A DNA stretch of 64,000 nucleotides from Candidatus Kinetoplastibacterium sorsogonicusi (GCF_003072465.1 NZ_CP025628.1:207501-271500), one strand, 5' to 3'. Counted from the stretch's first letter, positions 29,281-40,682 are shown. Notes: generated by a model not told the origin, from the sequence alone. Numbers and translations: made by a program.

Positions 29281-30558
29281 TTGGAAATAAAAAATATCAA
29301 TATTCGCATATCTCAAATTGTAAATATATTAAATAAATTATTAAGTTTTAATAATGTTATTGATATCAATGTTATAGAAAATTATTTTAGATCTCACAAA
29401 AACATTGGTTTATATGATAGAAATGAAATTAATAATGCCATTTATGATATTTTACGCCATTTAACTTTGTATAATTATTTAGTTAATAGTAAAAAAACTA
29501 ATTTAGAAAAAAATATTTGTTTAGCAATTCTAGGTTTGATAAATACTAATAATAGATTATACAATTATCTAGACAATGATCAAAAAGAATGGATTGATAA
29601 AATATACAACTATGATATATCAAGTTTGAATGCTAATATAAAGTATAGTATTCCAGAATGGATATATAAATCATATGATAATATTTTCAATAGTGAAGCA
29701 TTATTTAATAGTTTGAATTCTAGAGCTAAATTAGATATTCGAGTAAATCCTATAAATATTAATAGAAAATCTTTTGTTAAAAATATTAAACAAGATTTTA
29801 ATTTAATAGAAAATGAAGATTTTGTAATAACTAAATTTTCACCATTTGGTATTCGCTTTAATAAAAATATAAAAATTAATAAATGGAAATACTATTTTGA
29901 TGGTGATATAGAAATTCAAGATGAAGGCAGTCAATTAATTTCAATATTAGTAAATCCTCGTCGTTATGAATTAATTATTGATTTTTGTGCTGGTTCAGGT
30001 GGTAAAAGTTTGCTAATGAGTGCTTTAATGCATTCTAGTGGACATATTTATGCTTTTGATATATCTAATAAAAAATTATTAGAAGCAAAAAAAAGATTTG
30101 ACAGATCAAAATTAAATAATATTTCCTTCATACATATAAAAGATGAATGTGATCAAAAAATTAATAGATTCTTTGGTAAAGCTAATAAAGTTTTGGTAGA
30201 TATTCCTTGTACAGGGTCAGGTACTTTACGTAGATATCCAAATTTAAAATGGTTACATACAAATGAAAGTATTAATAAAATTATTAAATTACAAACTAAA
30301 ATTTTAATAAAAGCATCACAATGCGTTAAAAAAGATGGTTATTTAATATATTCGACATGTAGTATTCTTCCAGAAGAAAATCAACTGCAAATTGCAAAAT
30401 TTATTGATAAAAATGATTCTTTTCAAATTATTGATATTAAAACTTTATTAAAAAATCTTAAGATTGATTTACCTTGCAAAGGCCCATTTTTAGAATTAAG
30501 GCCTGATATACATCATACAGATGGTTTTTTTATAGCAATTTTGAAAAAAATAAAATAA
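29281..30558 (+). CDS. RsmB/NOP family rRNA (cytosine-5-)methyltransferase
   Basis: The 425-aa SAM-dependent RNA m5C methyltransferase has the family's two cysteines: DIPCTGSGT (motif IV) and the catalytic YSTCSILPEEN (motif VI). The SAM-binding FCAGSGGKS is also present. The N-terminal helical part resembles the NusB-like region of RsmB. The start is a TTG at 29281, 7 nt after purN, so translation is likely coupled. It follows purN as in Bordetella. The rRNA target (C967 for true RsmB) is not certain for this betaproteobacterial subgroup. Confidence 0.85.
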   Translation: MEIKNINIRISQIVNILNKLLSFNNVIDINVIENYFRSHKNIGLYDRNEINNAIYDILRHLTLYNYLVNSKKTNLEKNICLAILGLINTNNRLYNYLDNDQKEWIDKIYNYDISSLNANIKYSIPEWIYKSYDNIFNSEALFNSLNSRAKLDIRVNPININRKSFVKNIKQDFNLIENEDFVITKFSPFGIRFNKNIKINKWKYYFDGDIEIQDEGSQLISILVNPRRYELIIDFCAGSGGKSLLMSALMHSSGHIYAFDISNKKLLEAKKRFDRSKLNNISFIHIKDECDQKINRFFGKANKVLVDIPCTGSGTLRRYPNLKWLHTNESINKIIKLQTKILIKASQCVKKDGYLIYSTCSILPEENQLQIAKFIDKNDSFQIIDIKTLLKNLKIDLPCKGPFLELRPDIHHTDGFFIAILKKIK

Positions 30559-30672
30559 ATTTTTTAATAGCAATAAACTATATAATTAGATAAAATTTTA
30601 ATGAATATAGCAATTTTTAATTCTTAGAGTATTAATTCAATATTAAAATTTTTCTCATAAAATAAAAACATT

Positions 30673-32853
30673 ATGTTTCATAATAAATTACTCAATTCTC
30701 TAAATAATGAACAATACAAAGCAGTTACTATCAAATCTGGACATACACTTGTTTTGGCTGGTGCTGGTAGTGGAAAAACAAAAGTCCTAACTACAAGGAT
30801 ATTTTGGTTAATAGATACATTACAAGCTATTCAATCTGATATGTTTATAGTTACTTTTACAAATAAAGCAGCTAAAGAATTAGTAATGAGATTATCTAAA
30901 TCTTTATATATTTCTACAAAAGATACATGGATAGGTACATTTCATGGTTTATGCCATAAAATGTTAAGAATTAATTATGCTTTTGCTGATTTACCATCAT
31001 CATTTCAAATACTTGATGTATCTGATCAATTATCTGTTATAAAAAAAATATATAAAGATTCAAATATCGATGACAAAATTTGTAATCCTAAAGATGCACA
31101 GAGGTTTATAAATTTACAAAAAGAAAATGGTATACGTTGTAAAGATTTAATTTTTATTAATAAAAATAGTTATAAATATTTATGCGAAATATATTCTATA
31201 TATGAACAAAAATGTAAAAATGAAGGTTTAGTAGATTTTTCAGAACTTTTATTAAAATCTTATGAACTTTTAAAAAATAATCAAAATATTAGAGAATTTT
31301 ATAATCAAAAATTTAAACATATTCTTATAGATGAATTTCAAGATACCAATAAATTACAATATAGTTTTATTAAATTATTATCTGGAAAAAAATCTTCTAT
31401 ATTTGCTGTGGGTGATGATGATCAATCTATTTATGCCTTCCGTGGAGCAAATGTAGGAAATATGACAGATTTTGAAAATAATTTTGCAAAAAAACAAGTT
31501 ATACGCTTAGAACAAAATTATAGATCATTAGGATACATTTTGAATGCAGCTAATTCTCTCATTGAACATAATGAGGATAGATTAGGCAAAAAATTATGGA
31601 CAGATCAAGGTGATGGTGAAAAAATTCATGTAATTGAAAATAAAAATGATACATTAGAAGCTCAGTATATATCTAATGAAATTTTACATTTAGTTAAAAA
31701 TGGAACAGATATGAGTAATATTGCTATATTGTATAGGAGCAATGCTCAATCTCGTATATTTGAACATGCTTTATTTTTAGCTAATATACCATATAAAGTA
31801 TATGGTGGATTAAGATTTTTTGAGCGTCAAGAAATTAAACATATACTTGCTTATTTAAAATTAATAGCAAATAAAAATGATAACATATCTTGGTTACGTG
31901 TAGTAAACTTTCCACCTAGAGGTATAGGATCGAAAACTTTAGAAATACAAGCTTCAATAGTTGAAGAAAAAAATATTAGTTTTTATGAATCTATAAATTA
32001 TATAGATAACAAATATAAAAATGCTATAAAAAAATTTTCTAATATCATTGATTATTTATTTGAATACTCTAAAAAAGTTAATTTAGTTACTTTAATAGAA
32101 AAAGTTTTGGAATATAGTGGATTAAATGATTACTATAATAATACACGTGATGGTAACAATAGATTAGAAAATATTAGCGAATTAATAACAGCTGCTAAAA
32201 CTTTTTCTATTGAAGAAAATTGTGAAAATTTGCCTGCAGGAATAAATTATCATAATGATAATTATAATGAAATTAATCAAACACCTTTGTTACTTTTTCT
32301 TTCATATGCATCTTTAGAGGCAGGAAGTAGTGATAATGACAATCAAAAATTAGTACAAATGATGACAGTACATGCTGCAAAAGGCTTAGAATTTGATACT
32401 GTATTTATTACTGGATTAGAGGAAGGATTATTTCCTCATGAGAATAGCATAAATGAAAAAAACGGTATTGCAGAAGAAAGGAGACTAATGTATGTTGCTA
32501 TTACCAGAGCAAGAAAAAAATTATACATCACATATTCTAAAAATAGAATGTTAAATGGGCAAATAAGGCATTTTCTTAAATCAAGATTCTTATCAGAAAT
32601 AAAGAATATAAATTTACATTTTCATAATTTTAATCACCAATTTAATGAAAATTGTTCTAATACTAAAAAGATAGCACCAACATTTAATAATACAAGAAAT
32701 TTATATAATATTGGTCAGCAAGTAAAACATTTCAAATTTGGAAAAGGTATTATATTAAATATAATTGGTAATGGTAAAAATACAAAAATAATAATTAAAT
32801 TTGATAATTTTGGAATAAAAGAATTATTATTAGAATTTGCAAAATTAGAATAA
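30673..32853 (+). CDS. uvrD: UvrD-type superfamily 1 DNA helicase
   Basis: The 726-aa 3'-5' helicase (E. coli UvrD is 720 aa) works in excision and mismatch repair. Walker A AGAGSGKT lies at 30-37, with TFTNKAAKEL, the Walker B DEFQDTN, GDDDQSIYAFRGA, and the C-terminal MTVHAAKGLEFD and YVAITRARKKL motifs. Rep and PcrA are related alternatives; the C-terminal tail with GKGIIL and a basic beta-rich end favours UvrD/PcrA. No LexA box is seen upstream. Confidence 0.9.
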   Translation: MFHNKLLNSLNNEQYKAVTIKSGHTLVLAGAGSGKTKVLTTRIFWLIDTLQAIQSDMFIVTFTNKAAKELVMRLSKSLYISTKDTWIGTFHGLCHKMLRINYAFADLPSSFQILDVSDQLSVIKKIYKDSNIDDKICNPKDAQRFINLQKENGIRCKDLIFINKNSYKYLCEIYSIYEQKCKNEGLVDFSELLLKSYELLKNNQNIREFYNQKFKHILIDEFQDTNKLQYSFIKLLSGKKSSIFAVGDDDQSIYAFRGANVGNMTDFENNFAKKQVIRLEQNYRSLGYILNAANSLIEHNEDRLGKKLWTDQGDGEKIHVIENKNDTLEAQYISNEILHLVKNGTDMSNIAILYRSNAQSRIFEHALFLANIPYKVYGGLRFFERQEIKHILAYLKLIANKNDNISWLRVVNFPPRGIGSKTLEIQASIVEEKNISFYESINYIDNKYKNAIKKFSNIIDYLFEYSKKVNLVTLIEKVLEYSGLNDYYNNTRDGNNRLENISELITAAKTFSIEENCENLPAGINYHNDNYNEINQTPLLLFLSYASLEAGSSDNDNQKLVQMMTVHAAKGLEFDTVFITGLEEGLFPHENSINEKNGIAEERRLMYVAITRARKKLYITYSKNRMLNGQIRHFLKSRFLSEIKNINLHFHNFNHQFNENCSNTKKIAPTFNNTRNLYNIGQQVKHFKFGKGIILNIIGNGKNTKIIIKFDNFGIKELLLEFAKLE

Positions 32854-32878
32854 TAAATTATGTATTATATAAAGATTT

Positions 32879-33757
32879 CTATAATTGGTCATATTTTAAC
32901 ATAAGTATTTTTTTATATAAATGATCTTCATGAAACCAATGAGGTTTTAAATATTTAAACATTTTCATAAAATTATTAAATTCATTTCCTATTTCTAATA
33001 GGATAATACCATTATCTTTTAAGTAATGTTTAGATTGTTTAATAATTTTTTCTATTAAGTCCATACCATTAATCCCTCCATATAGAGCTATTTTTGGTTC
33101 GTATGAATATTCTTTAGGTAAAATATTCATTGATTCCATATTTACATATGGAGGATTACAAATAATTAAATCATATTTTTTATTTTTTTCTAAACTACTA
33201 TACAGATTACTTTTATATGTTTTGATTTGTTGATTTAATCTATATAGATTTATATTTTTATTTGCTACTTCTAAAGCATCTTCTGATATATCTATTGCAT
33301 CTATATTAGCATTTTTAAATTTAATAGCGGCAAGAATAGCTAAACAACCAGACCCTGTACAAAGATCTAATATATCTTCTATATTATTATCAATAATATC
33401 TTTGTCCAGCAAAATTTCTGCTAAATAAGATCTTGGTATAATTACTCTTTCATCTACAAAAAATTTATATCCATTTAACCAAGATTCTTTAGTTAAATAT
33501 GCTATAGGTATTCTATCTTTAACTCTTTTTTCTATATAATCTAAAATTAAAGATATTTCTTTTTCTAACAATCTTGCATCTAAAAATATTTCTAATAAAT
33601 CTGGTTCTAACTTAAGTGTTTGCAGAATTAAATTTACTGCTTCATCAAATGAATTATCATTACCATGACCAAAGAAAATTTGATTTTTATTAAATTGTGT
33701 CACAGCATAGCGAATAATATCTCTAATACATATTAATTCTGGAATATTTCTTATCAT
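32879..33757 (-). CDS. prmB: Ribosomal protein uL3 N5-glutamine methyltransferase
   Basis: A 292-aa HemK-family enzyme. The SAM motif LDLCTGSGCLAI and the catalytic NPPYV are followed by EYSYEPKIALYGGINGMDL. The EY-x-EPxxAL form fits PrmB, which methylates uL3, rather than PrmC. It ends the dapC-dapD-dapE-prmB run, the same arrangement as in Bordetella, and begins 5 nt after dapE. Confidence 0.9.
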   Translation of the reverse strand: MIRNIPELICIRDIIRYAVTQFNKNQIFFGHGNDNSFDEAVNLILQTLKLEPDLLEIFLDARLLEKEISLILDYIEKRVKDRIPIAYLTKESWLNGYKFFVDERVIIPRSYLAEILLDKDIIDNNIEDILDLCTGSGCLAILAAIKFKNANIDAIDISEDALEVANKNINLYRLNQQIKTYKSNLYSSLEKNKKYDLIICNPPYVNMESMNILPKEYSYEPKIALYGGINGMDLIEKIIKQSKHYLKDNGIILLEIGNEFNNFMKMFKYLKPHWFHEDHLYKKILMLKYDQL

Positions 33758-33762
33758 ATTTA

Positions 33763-34896
33763 TTAAATTAATAATAACTCTAAAGTATGTTTATATATAT
33801 TTTTCATTTTTTCTAAATCAGAAATTTTGATACATTCATTATATTTGTGTATTGTATTATTACATGGTCCAAACTCAATAACTTCATCTGCAATATCTAT
33901 TAAGAATCTACCGTCAGATGTGCCACCAGAAGTAGATAATTTAGTTTCTATCCCTGTTTCTGATTTTATAGCTTGTATAATACTTTTAGTCAAAAGACCT
34001 GATTTTGTTATGAATGGCTTAGCATTTAAATTCCAATTTATATCATAAATAGTATTATATTTTTTTAAAATATTATTAACAATATTTTTAATTTTAATGT
34101 CATCAATTTCAGAAGAAAATCTTAAATTAAAATCTAATTCCACAGTTCCAGGAACAACATTAGTAGCTCCATTACCAGCATGAATATTAGATATTTGGAA
34201 AGATGTTGGTTCAAAATATTCATTACCGTTATCCCATTTTGTATTTACCAAGTCTGAAATAATTATTGAAATTTTATGTATTGGATTATCTATAATTTTA
34301 GGGTATGCTATATGTCCTTCTATTCCCTTTACTGATAAATGCGCTGATAAAGACCCTCTTCTGCCTTTTTTACAAGTATCACCTAAAATAAATTCCGAAG
34401 TAGGTTCTCCAACTATACAATAGTCTATATTTAAATTTCTTTGTTTTAATTGTTGACATACATGTAATGTACCATCTTTGGCAGGACCTTCTTCATCAGA
34501 AGTTAATAAAATTCCTATTGAGCCAAAAAAATTATTACCATTATCTCTTATTAATTCTTCTATTGCAATTATGAATGCAGCAATAGAACTTTTCATATCT
34601 GCGGCACCTCTTCCATATAAAAAACCATTTCTTTCAGTAGCATGAAAAGGATCACTATTCCAACAATTTAAAGGACCTGGAGGTACTACATCTGTATGAC
34701 CAGCAAATACTAATAACGGAGAATTATTTCCATAAACTGCCCATAGATTAGTTACCCCATTTTTATTAAAAAATTCAATTTTAAACCCAATAGAACTTAA
34801 TTTATCAACGATTATTTTTTGGCAATTATGATCATCTGGAGTAATTGAAGGACAATTTATTAAATCTTTAACTAATTTCAGTACTAAATTACTCAT
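33763..34896 (-). CDS. dapE: Succinyl-diaminopimelate desuccinylase
   Basis: 377-aa zinc M20-type amidohydrolase that frees LL-diaminopimelate from its N-succinyl form. GHTDVVPPG and GRGAADMKSS give the metal ligands, and DEEGPAKDGT contains the catalytic Glu pair. GGTSDGRF and the end of the domain are intact. Its ATG shares one base with the dapD stop, so the two are translationally coupled. DAP is needed for peptidoglycan and is the lysine precursor. Confidence 0.96.
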   Translation of the reverse strand: MSNLVLKLVKDLINCPSITPDDHNCQKIIVDKLSSIGFKIEFFNKNGVTNLWAVYGNNSPLLVFAGHTDVVPPGPLNCWNSDPFHATERNGFLYGRGAADMKSSIAAFIIAIEELIRDNGNNFFGSIGILLTSDEEGPAKDGTLHVCQQLKQRNLNIDYCIVGEPTSEFILGDTCKKGRRGSLSAHLSVKGIEGHIAYPKIIDNPIHKISIIISDLVNTKWDNGNEYFEPTSFQISNIHAGNGATNVVPGTVELDFNLRFSSEIDDIKIKNIVNNILKKYNTIYDINWNLNAKPFITKSGLLTKSIIQAIKSETGIETKLSTSGGTSDGRFLIDIADEVIEFGPCNNTIHKYNECIKISDLEKMKNIYKHTLELLLI

Positions 34897-35720
34897 TAAT
34901 CTCTCAATAAATCATTTATACTAGTTTTAGAACGTGTTTGAGCATCAACTTTTTTCACAATTACAGCACAATACAAACTATGTGATCCATCAGAAGATGG
35001 TAAAGATCCAGGTACTACTACAGAACCAGAAGGAATAATACCGTATGTAATCTTTCCTGTAGCTCTATCATAAATTTTAGTACTTTGAGAAATATAAACA
35101 CCCATTGATAGAACAGAATTTTTTTCTATAATAACTCCTTCTACTATTTCAGATCTTGCACCAATAAAGCAATTATCTTCAATTATAGTAGGATTAGATT
35201 GCAATGGTTCTAAAACTCCTCCTATACCTACACCTCCAGAAAGATGTACATTTTTACCTATTTGAGCACAAGAACCAACTGTTGCCCATGTATCAACCAT
35301 AGTGCCTTCATCTATATATGCACCTATATTTACATATGAAGGCATAAGTACAACATTTTTTCCTATAAATGATCCAGATCTTACTACCGCAGAAGGTACA
35401 ACTCTATATCCACCATCTTTAAAATCTTCTTCACTATATTTAGAGAATTTTAATTCAACTTTATCATAAAAAACATTAGGATGTTGACCGATTTTTTTAT
35501 TATTTTTTATTCTAAAAGAAAGTAGCACTGCTTTCTTTATCCATTCATTCACTATCCACTGATTATTTTGTTTTTCTGCTATTCTAATTTTTCCTAAATT
35601 TAACAAAGAAATAATTTTTTCAATAGTTTGTGATAAATCTTCTGAGACATTATTTGGAGAAATATTTGATCTATGATTCCAAGATGTTTCTATGATATTT
35701 TGCATATTTTCTATTTTCAT
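34896..35720 (-). CDS. dapD: Tetrahydrodipicolinate N-succinyltransferase
   Basis: The 274-aa hexapeptide-repeat enzyme transfers succinyl from succinyl-CoA to tetrahydrodipicolinate. The left-handed beta-helix is seen as isoleucine/valine-rich repeats (for example [20 protein letters not shown] and [11 protein letters not shown]). Succinyl-CoA would come from the SucCD branch. It lies 43 nt after dapC. Confidence 0.96.
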   Translation of the reverse strand: MKIENMQNIIETSWNHRSNISPNNVSEDLSQTIEKIISLLNLGKIRIAEKQNNQWIVNEWIKKAVLLSFRIKNNKKIGQHPNVFYDKVELKFSKYSEEDFKDGGYRVVPSAVVRSGSFIGKNVVLMPSYVNIGAYIDEGTMVDTWATVGSCAQIGKNVHLSGGVGIGGVLEPLQSNPTIIEDNCFIGARSEIVEGVIIEKNSVLSMGVYISQSTKIYDRATGKITYGIIPSGSVVVPGSLPSSDGSHSLYCAVIVKKVDAQTRSKTSINDLLRD

Positions 35721-35763
35721 AATTTACTCATTAATGATTTATTAAATATTATTTAATTTCATA

Positions 35764-36963
35764 TCAAGATATAGAATTAATAAAACTTACCATTCTATTT
35801 GCAGCTTCAACACAGTCTTCTATAGTATCTACTAAAGCAATTCTTATATAATTTTTACCTGGATTGATACCATTAAAATCTCTGGATAAAAAACTACCTG
35901 GTATTACTTTAACATTATATTGTTTATAAAGTTCTTTAGCAAAAATTTCATCAGAAATTGGTGTTTTAATCCACAAATAAAATGAAGCTTCTGGTTTGTT
36001 TATATCTATAGCTTTATTTAAAATAGGTATTACTTCACTAAATTTTTTTCTATATAATATTCTATTTTCTATTACATGTTGCTCATCTGACCAAGCTGCA
36101 ATACTAGCTTCAGAAATTAATTTGCTCATAGCACTTCCATGATAAGTTCTATATAATAAAAAATCATTAATAATTTTTCTATCACCAACTACAAAACCAG
36201 ATCTTAATCCTGGCACATTAGATCTTTTAGAAAGACTAGATAGTACTATTAATTTATTATGATCTTTATTCAATAAAGAAGCTGCTTGCAATGCACCTAA
36301 AGTTGGTTTTTTTTCATCTAAATATATTTCAGAATAACATTCATCAGATGCTATAACAAAACCATATTTTTCTGATAAGTTAAATATTTTTTTCCAAGTA
36401 TCTAAATCAATAACATTACCAGTAGGATTACCAGGAGAACATACAAATAGTAATTGAGTATTTTTCAAAATATTGGATGGTATTTCATCTAAGTTGTAAG
36501 CAAACTTATTATTTTCATTAATAGATGTATAATAAACATCTGCTCCAGCTAATATTGCTGCACCTTCATATATTTGATAACAAGGATTTGGGCAAATAAC
36601 TAAAGGATTTTTATTATTAGAATCTATTATAGTTTGAGTTAAAGAAAATAAAGCTTCTTTAGATCCTAAAACAGGTAAAATATCATTATTTGGATCAGGA
36701 GCTATAATATTATATCTTTTAGCAATCCATTGAGATACAGTTTCACGAAATTTATTACTTCCTTTAGTTGCAGGGTAAACTGAAATACCTTCTAAATTTT
36801 TTTTTATAGCTAATTTTACACAATCAGGTGTAGCATGTTTAGGTTCTCCTATAGATAAATCTATTTGGTGCAATTTTATATTTTTGATTTTCTCAACAGG
36901 ATTTAATAATATACGTAATTTTTCAAATGGATATGGATGTAATTTTGATAATTTATTATTCAT
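35764..36963 (-). CDS. dapC: Succinyldiaminopimelate aminotransferase
   Basis: A 399-aa class I PLP aminotransferase. The PLP lysine lies in VLSSLSKRSNVPGLRSGF, and CSPGNPTGN and SDECYSEIY are typical. Position as first gene of dapC-dapD-dapE supports the DapC role over other aminotransferases of the class. It supplies the amino group in the succinylase branch of lysine/DAP synthesis. No lysA is seen in this window. Confidence 0.9.
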   Translation of the reverse strand: MNNKLSKLHPYPFEKLRILLNPVEKIKNIKLHQIDLSIGEPKHATPDCVKLAIKKNLEGISVYPATKGSNKFRETVSQWIAKRYNIIAPDPNNDILPVLGSKEALFSLTQTIIDSNNKNPLVICPNPCYQIYEGAAILAGADVYYTSINENNKFAYNLDEIPSNILKNTQLLFVCSPGNPTGNVIDLDTWKKIFNLSEKYGFVIASDECYSEIYLDEKKPTLGALQAASLLNKDHNKLIVLSSLSKRSNVPGLRSGFVVGDRKIINDFLLYRTYHGSAMSKLISEASIAAWSDEQHVIENRILYRKKFSEVIPILNKAIDINKPEASFYLWIKTPISDEIFAKELYKQYNVKVIPGSFLSRDFNGINPGKNYIRIALVDTIEDCVEAANRMVSFINSIS

Positions 36964-37057
36964 AATTTTTTTAAATAAAATATATAGTTATTGAGTTTAT
37001 AGATAAATTTAAATTAGTAAAACATAATGATTTATAATAAAATATTGTAATGTTAAC

Positions 37058-37085
37058 TTGATTATCAGTATTATAGACTTATAAT
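37058..37085 (+). promoter_or_regulatory. Candidate promoter of the tRNA-Leu/tig region
   Basis: TTGATT (37058-37063) and a perfect TATAAT (37080-37085) are separated by 16 nt, about 80 nt before tRNA-Leu. A 10-bp hairpin (37126-37150) lies between this promoter and the tRNA and would be in the leader. The rest of 36964-37166 shows nothing else. Confidence 0.45.
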
Positions 37086-37166
37086 ATAAGTAATATGATT
37101 AATGTATATACAAAATTTTTTATATTATGTATTTATTCATTAAATACATATAAAAACATATAAAAA

Positions 37167-37251
37167 GCGAAGGTGGCGAAATTGGTAGACGCACCAGGTT
37201 TAGGTCCTGACGCTTAAATGCATGTGGGTTCGAATCCCATCCTTCGCACCA
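37167..37251 (+). tRNA. tRNA-Leu (anticodon TAG)
   Basis: An 85-nt type II tRNA. The acceptor GCGAAGG pairs with CCTTCGC, the D arm has GGTAGAC, the anticodon loop TTTAGGT carries TAG, and there is a long variable arm and T loop TTCGAAT. The encoded CCA ends at 37251. The top pair of the anticodon stem is a C-A mismatch (first base C of CCAGG against last base A of CCTGA). It precedes tig-clpP. Confidence 0.96.
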
Positions 37252-37387
37252 CAATGAATCAGTATAATATTAAAAATTAACTGGAATATCATTGAATAAT
37301 TTTTAAATTTTGTTATTTATTTAAATAAACAATACATTATCTAATAATTTTATTAGATTTTATTATAACACTCTTATAGGTTTTAAA

Positions 37388-38686
37388 ATGCAGTCAATGA
37401 TTGAAATAGTATCTGGTCTTGAACGTCGTATAAAGTTATCTATTAACGAAAGTGATGTTAAAAAAGAAGTACAGAATCAATTAAAAAAATTATCTAAAAC
37501 AGCAAAAATTTCAGGTTTTAGACCAGGTAAAGTACCAATCAATATTTTGTCTAATACTTATGCTGCAAATATAAGATATGATGTAATTACAAATATGATT
37601 AATGATCAATTTAAAAAACAAATTGATTCTAGTGGTTTAAAGATAGTAGGAATACCGGATATAAAGCCTATAGATAGTAATCAAGATAATAATTTGATTT
37701 TTGATGCAAAATTTTATATTTATCCAGAAATTAGTTTACCTGATATTAAAAATTTATCTATAAAGCATTATATATGTAATATTACAGATGAAGATGTAAA
37801 TAAAACAATAGATATATTGCGTAAGCAACAAGCCAAATATTCTGTGATTAATAATAGAGCAGCTAAACATGAAGATAAAGTCGTTATTGATTTTGAAGGA
37901 ACTATAGATAATATAGCATTTGCAGGTGGACAAGCAAAAGATTTTTCTTTTATTATTGGTCAGAAACAAATGTTAGAACAATTTGAATCAGAAATTATTG
38001 GAATGCTCAGTGGTGAACAAAAATCATTTTCATTGCAATTCCCTGCAGATTATCATAACAAAGAATTATCGCAAAAAATTGCTAAATTTAATGTAAGCTT
38101 AAAATCTATATCTGAACCATTATTACCACCTTTTGATGAAAATTTTATAAAATCTTTTGGTTACAAAGATATTGACTTGGAACATTTTAAACAAATTATA
38201 AAAAATAATATAGAAAAAGAATCTTTGATTCAAATTAAAAATAAAAATAAATTTGCTATATTTTCTGAATTAATAAGTAATACTGAATTTGATTTGCCTA
38301 AACCATTAATAGATCAAGAGATAGATAATTGTATTTCACAAATGCAATCAGAAATGAAAAATTATAATGAAAATCAAAATCGTGAAATACCAAGAGATAT
38401 TTTTGTTGAAGAAGCCAGTCGTAGAGTTAAAATTGGACTATTATTGTCAAAAATAATAGAGGAATATAATTTATCTGTTAAATTTGAAGAAATACAAGAA
38501 CGAATTAATACATTATCAAAAAATTACGATCATCCTGAAAAATTTATAAAAAAATATTCATCTGATACTAATTTTATATCTAATATAAAGGCAATAATTT
38601 CTGAAGATAAAGTTATTGAATACATATCTCAGATAGCTAAAATGAATGATGAAATTATCAATTTTGAAAATTTAATGAGAATATAA
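37388..38686 (+). CDS. tig: Trigger factor
   Basis: The 432-aa ribosome-bound chaperone has the signature GFRPGKVP in the N-terminal domain near residue 43. A PPIase domain (about 150-245) has [13 protein letters not shown] and the glycine-rich [10 protein letters not shown], and a long helical C-terminal arm follows. Length equals E. coli Tig. It begins the standard tig-clpP-clpX-lon run, and clpP starts 6 nt after its stop. Confidence 0.96.
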   Translation: MQSMIEIVSGLERRIKLSINESDVKKEVQNQLKKLSKTAKISGFRPGKVPINILSNTYAANIRYDVITNMINDQFKKQIDSSGLKIVGIPDIKPIDSNQDNNLIFDAKFYIYPEISLPDIKNLSIKHYICNITDEDVNKTIDILRKQQAKYSVINNRAAKHEDKVVIDFEGTIDNIAFAGGQAKDFSFIIGQKQMLEQFESEIIGMLSGEQKSFSLQFPADYHNKELSQKIAKFNVSLKSISEPLLPPFDENFIKSFGYKDIDLEHFKQIIKNNIEKESLIQIKNKNKFAIFSELISNTEFDLPKPLIDQEIDNCISQMQSEMKNYNENQNREIPRDIFVEEASRRVKIGLLLSKIIEEYNLSVKFEEIQERINTLSKNYDHPEKFIKKYSSDTNFISNIKAIISEDKVIEYISQIAKMNDEIINFENLMRI

Positions 38687-38691
38687 ACAAA

Positions 38692-39336
38692 ATGAAATTT
38701 ACAGATTTTTATGCTTCATTATATAGTGAAGATTTTTTACGTAAAACTACTGCTGGATATGTTCCAGTTGTTGTAGAACAGTCTGGATATGGTGAAAGGT
38801 CTTATGATATATATTCTCGTTTATTGAAAGATAGGATAATTTTTATTGTAGGTCCAATTAATGATTATTCTGCTAATTTAGTAGTTGCGCAATTATTATT
38901 TTTAGAATCTGAAAATATAGATAAAGACATATATATATATATAAATTCACCAGGTGGTTCTGTATATGCTGGATTATCTATTTTTGATACTATGAAATTT
39001 ATTAAACCAGATGTTTCTACATTTTGTGTAGGATTAGCTGCTAGTATGGGCGCTTTTTTGTTATCAGCTGGTAAAAAAGGAAAAAGATTTTCTTTACCAA
39101 ACTCAAGAATTATGATACATCAACCATCAGGTGGAGCAGAAGGTCAAGCTAGTGATATTCAAATACATGCGAAAGAAATTATTGATTTGCGTGAACGTTT
39201 AAATGCTATTTTATCTGAAATGACAGGTCAATCTAAAGAAAAAATATCTATTGATACTGAAAGAGATAATTTTATGTCAGCAAATGATGCTGTGTCTTAT
39301 GGAATCATAGATAAAGTTTTATTGTCTAGATCTTAA
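38692..39336 (+). CDS. clpP: ATP-dependent Clp protease proteolytic subunit
   Basis: The 214-aa serine protease forms the barrel used by ClpX. The catalytic Ser118 is in [11 protein letters not shown] and His143 in MIHQPSGG; the Asp of the triad is in the ERDNFMS segment. [11 protein letters not shown] forms the oxyanion and substrate strand. There is a short N-terminal propeptide. It lies between tig and clpX. Confidence 0.97.
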   Translation: MKFTDFYASLYSEDFLRKTTAGYVPVVVEQSGYGERSYDIYSRLLKDRIIFIVGPINDYSANLVVAQLLFLESENIDKDIYIYINSPGGSVYAGLSIFDTMKFIKPDVSTFCVGLAASMGAFLLSAGKKGKRFSLPNSRIMIHQPSGGAEGQASDIQIHAKEIIDLRERLNAILSEMTGQSKEKISIDTERDNFMSANDAVSYGIIDKVLLSRS

Positions 39337-39418
39337 TTATTTCAAATTTTATTAAAATACAATTTTTAAATTTATTTTAATTATTAGAATATCATTAATA
39401 TATCGGAAATTATTAAAT

Positions 39419-40645
39419 ATGTCTGAAAAAAATAAATCACAGGAATCTTATTTGCTGAGATGTTCATTTTGTAATAAATCTAAAAATGATGTGATTGATC
39501 TCATAGAAGGACAATCTGCTGTTTTCATTTGTAATGAATGTGTTTTAGAATGTGATAATATTCTTAAAGAAAAATCTTATAAAAATAATAAAAATTTACA
39601 AGAATCATTTCTAACTCCTTCTGAAATTAATGCAATTCTTGATCAATATATAGTTGGACAAGAAGAAGCTAAGCGTATATTATCTGTTGCTGTGTATAAT
39701 CATTATAAAAGAATTAATTATTCTGATTTTGAAAACGATGTAGAACTCACAAAAAGCAATATATTAATATTAGGTTCTACAGGCTCTGGTAAAACATTGC
39801 TTGCTCAAACATTGGCAAAAATATTAAATGTACCATTTGTGATAGCTGACGCGACTACATTAACTGAAGCTGGTTATGTAGGAGATGATGTTGAAAATAT
39901 CATTCATAAACTATTACTAAGTTGTGATTATGATATAGAAAAAACAGAAAAAGCTATTGTTTATATAGATGAAATTGATAAAATTTCTCGTAAATCAGAA
40001 AATGTTTCAATTACTAGAGATGTTTCTGGTGAGGGAGTACAACAAGCTTTATTAAAACTTATAGAAGGTACAATTGCATCTGTTCCTAAAAAAGGTGGAA
40101 GAAAGCATCCCAATCAAGATTTTGTTAATATTGACACTACTAATATTTTATTTATAGTTGGTGGTGCTTTTGATGGTCTTAATAAGATTATAGATAGTAG
40201 AATAGACAGCTCTAATATAGGATTTATTTCTAATATTAATAATAGAAATAATAATAAATCAGATATTGAACCTGAAGATTTAATTAAATTTGGATTAATA
40301 CCTGAATTAGTTGGAAGATTACCTATTATTACTAAGTTAAAAGATCTAGATGAAAAAGATTTGATAAGAATTTTGACTGAACCTAAAAATTCTATTGTTA
40401 AACAATTTATCAAATTATTTTCAATGGATAATGTTGAATTAGAATTTACAGAACATGCATTGCAGTCTATTGCTCATCAAGCTTTTACTAGAAAAACAGG
40501 TGCTAGGGGATTACGATCTATAGTAGAAAAATTATTGTTCAATATCATGTTTGATATACCTACAAATAAAAATATTAAAAAAGTAGTAATAGATAAAGGT
40601 CATGTAGAAAACTCTTGCTTACCTGTAATTTTTTATCATAATTAA
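39419..40645 (+). CDS. clpX: ATP-dependent Clp protease ATPase subunit ClpX
   Basis: The 408-aa AAA+ unfoldase has the zinc-binding domain cysteines at 15, 18, 38 and 41. [11 protein letters not shown] (Walker A), VYIDEIDKI (Walker B) and the [10 protein letters not shown] sensor region are present. It is slightly shorter than E. coli ClpX (424). The spacer after clpP is 82 nt with CGGAA near the start. Confidence 0.96.
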   Translation: MSEKNKSQESYLLRCSFCNKSKNDVIDLIEGQSAVFICNECVLECDNILKEKSYKNNKNLQESFLTPSEINAILDQYIVGQEEAKRILSVAVYNHYKRINYSDFENDVELTKSNILILGSTGSGKTLLAQTLAKILNVPFVIADATTLTEAGYVGDDVENIIHKLLLSCDYDIEKTEKAIVYIDEIDKISRKSENVSITRDVSGEGVQQALLKLIEGTIASVPKKGGRKHPNQDFVNIDTTNILFIVGGAFDGLNKIIDSRIDSSNIGFISNINNRNNNKSDIEPEDLIKFGLIPELVGRLPIITKLKDLDEKDLIRILTEPKNSIVKQFIKLFSMDNVELEFTEHALQSIAHQAFTRKTGARGLRSIVEKLLFNIMFDIPTNKNIKKVVIDKGHVENSCLPVIFYHN

Positions 40646-40682
40646 GATAAAAATATTAAGTTAAGTTATATTAAATTATACA

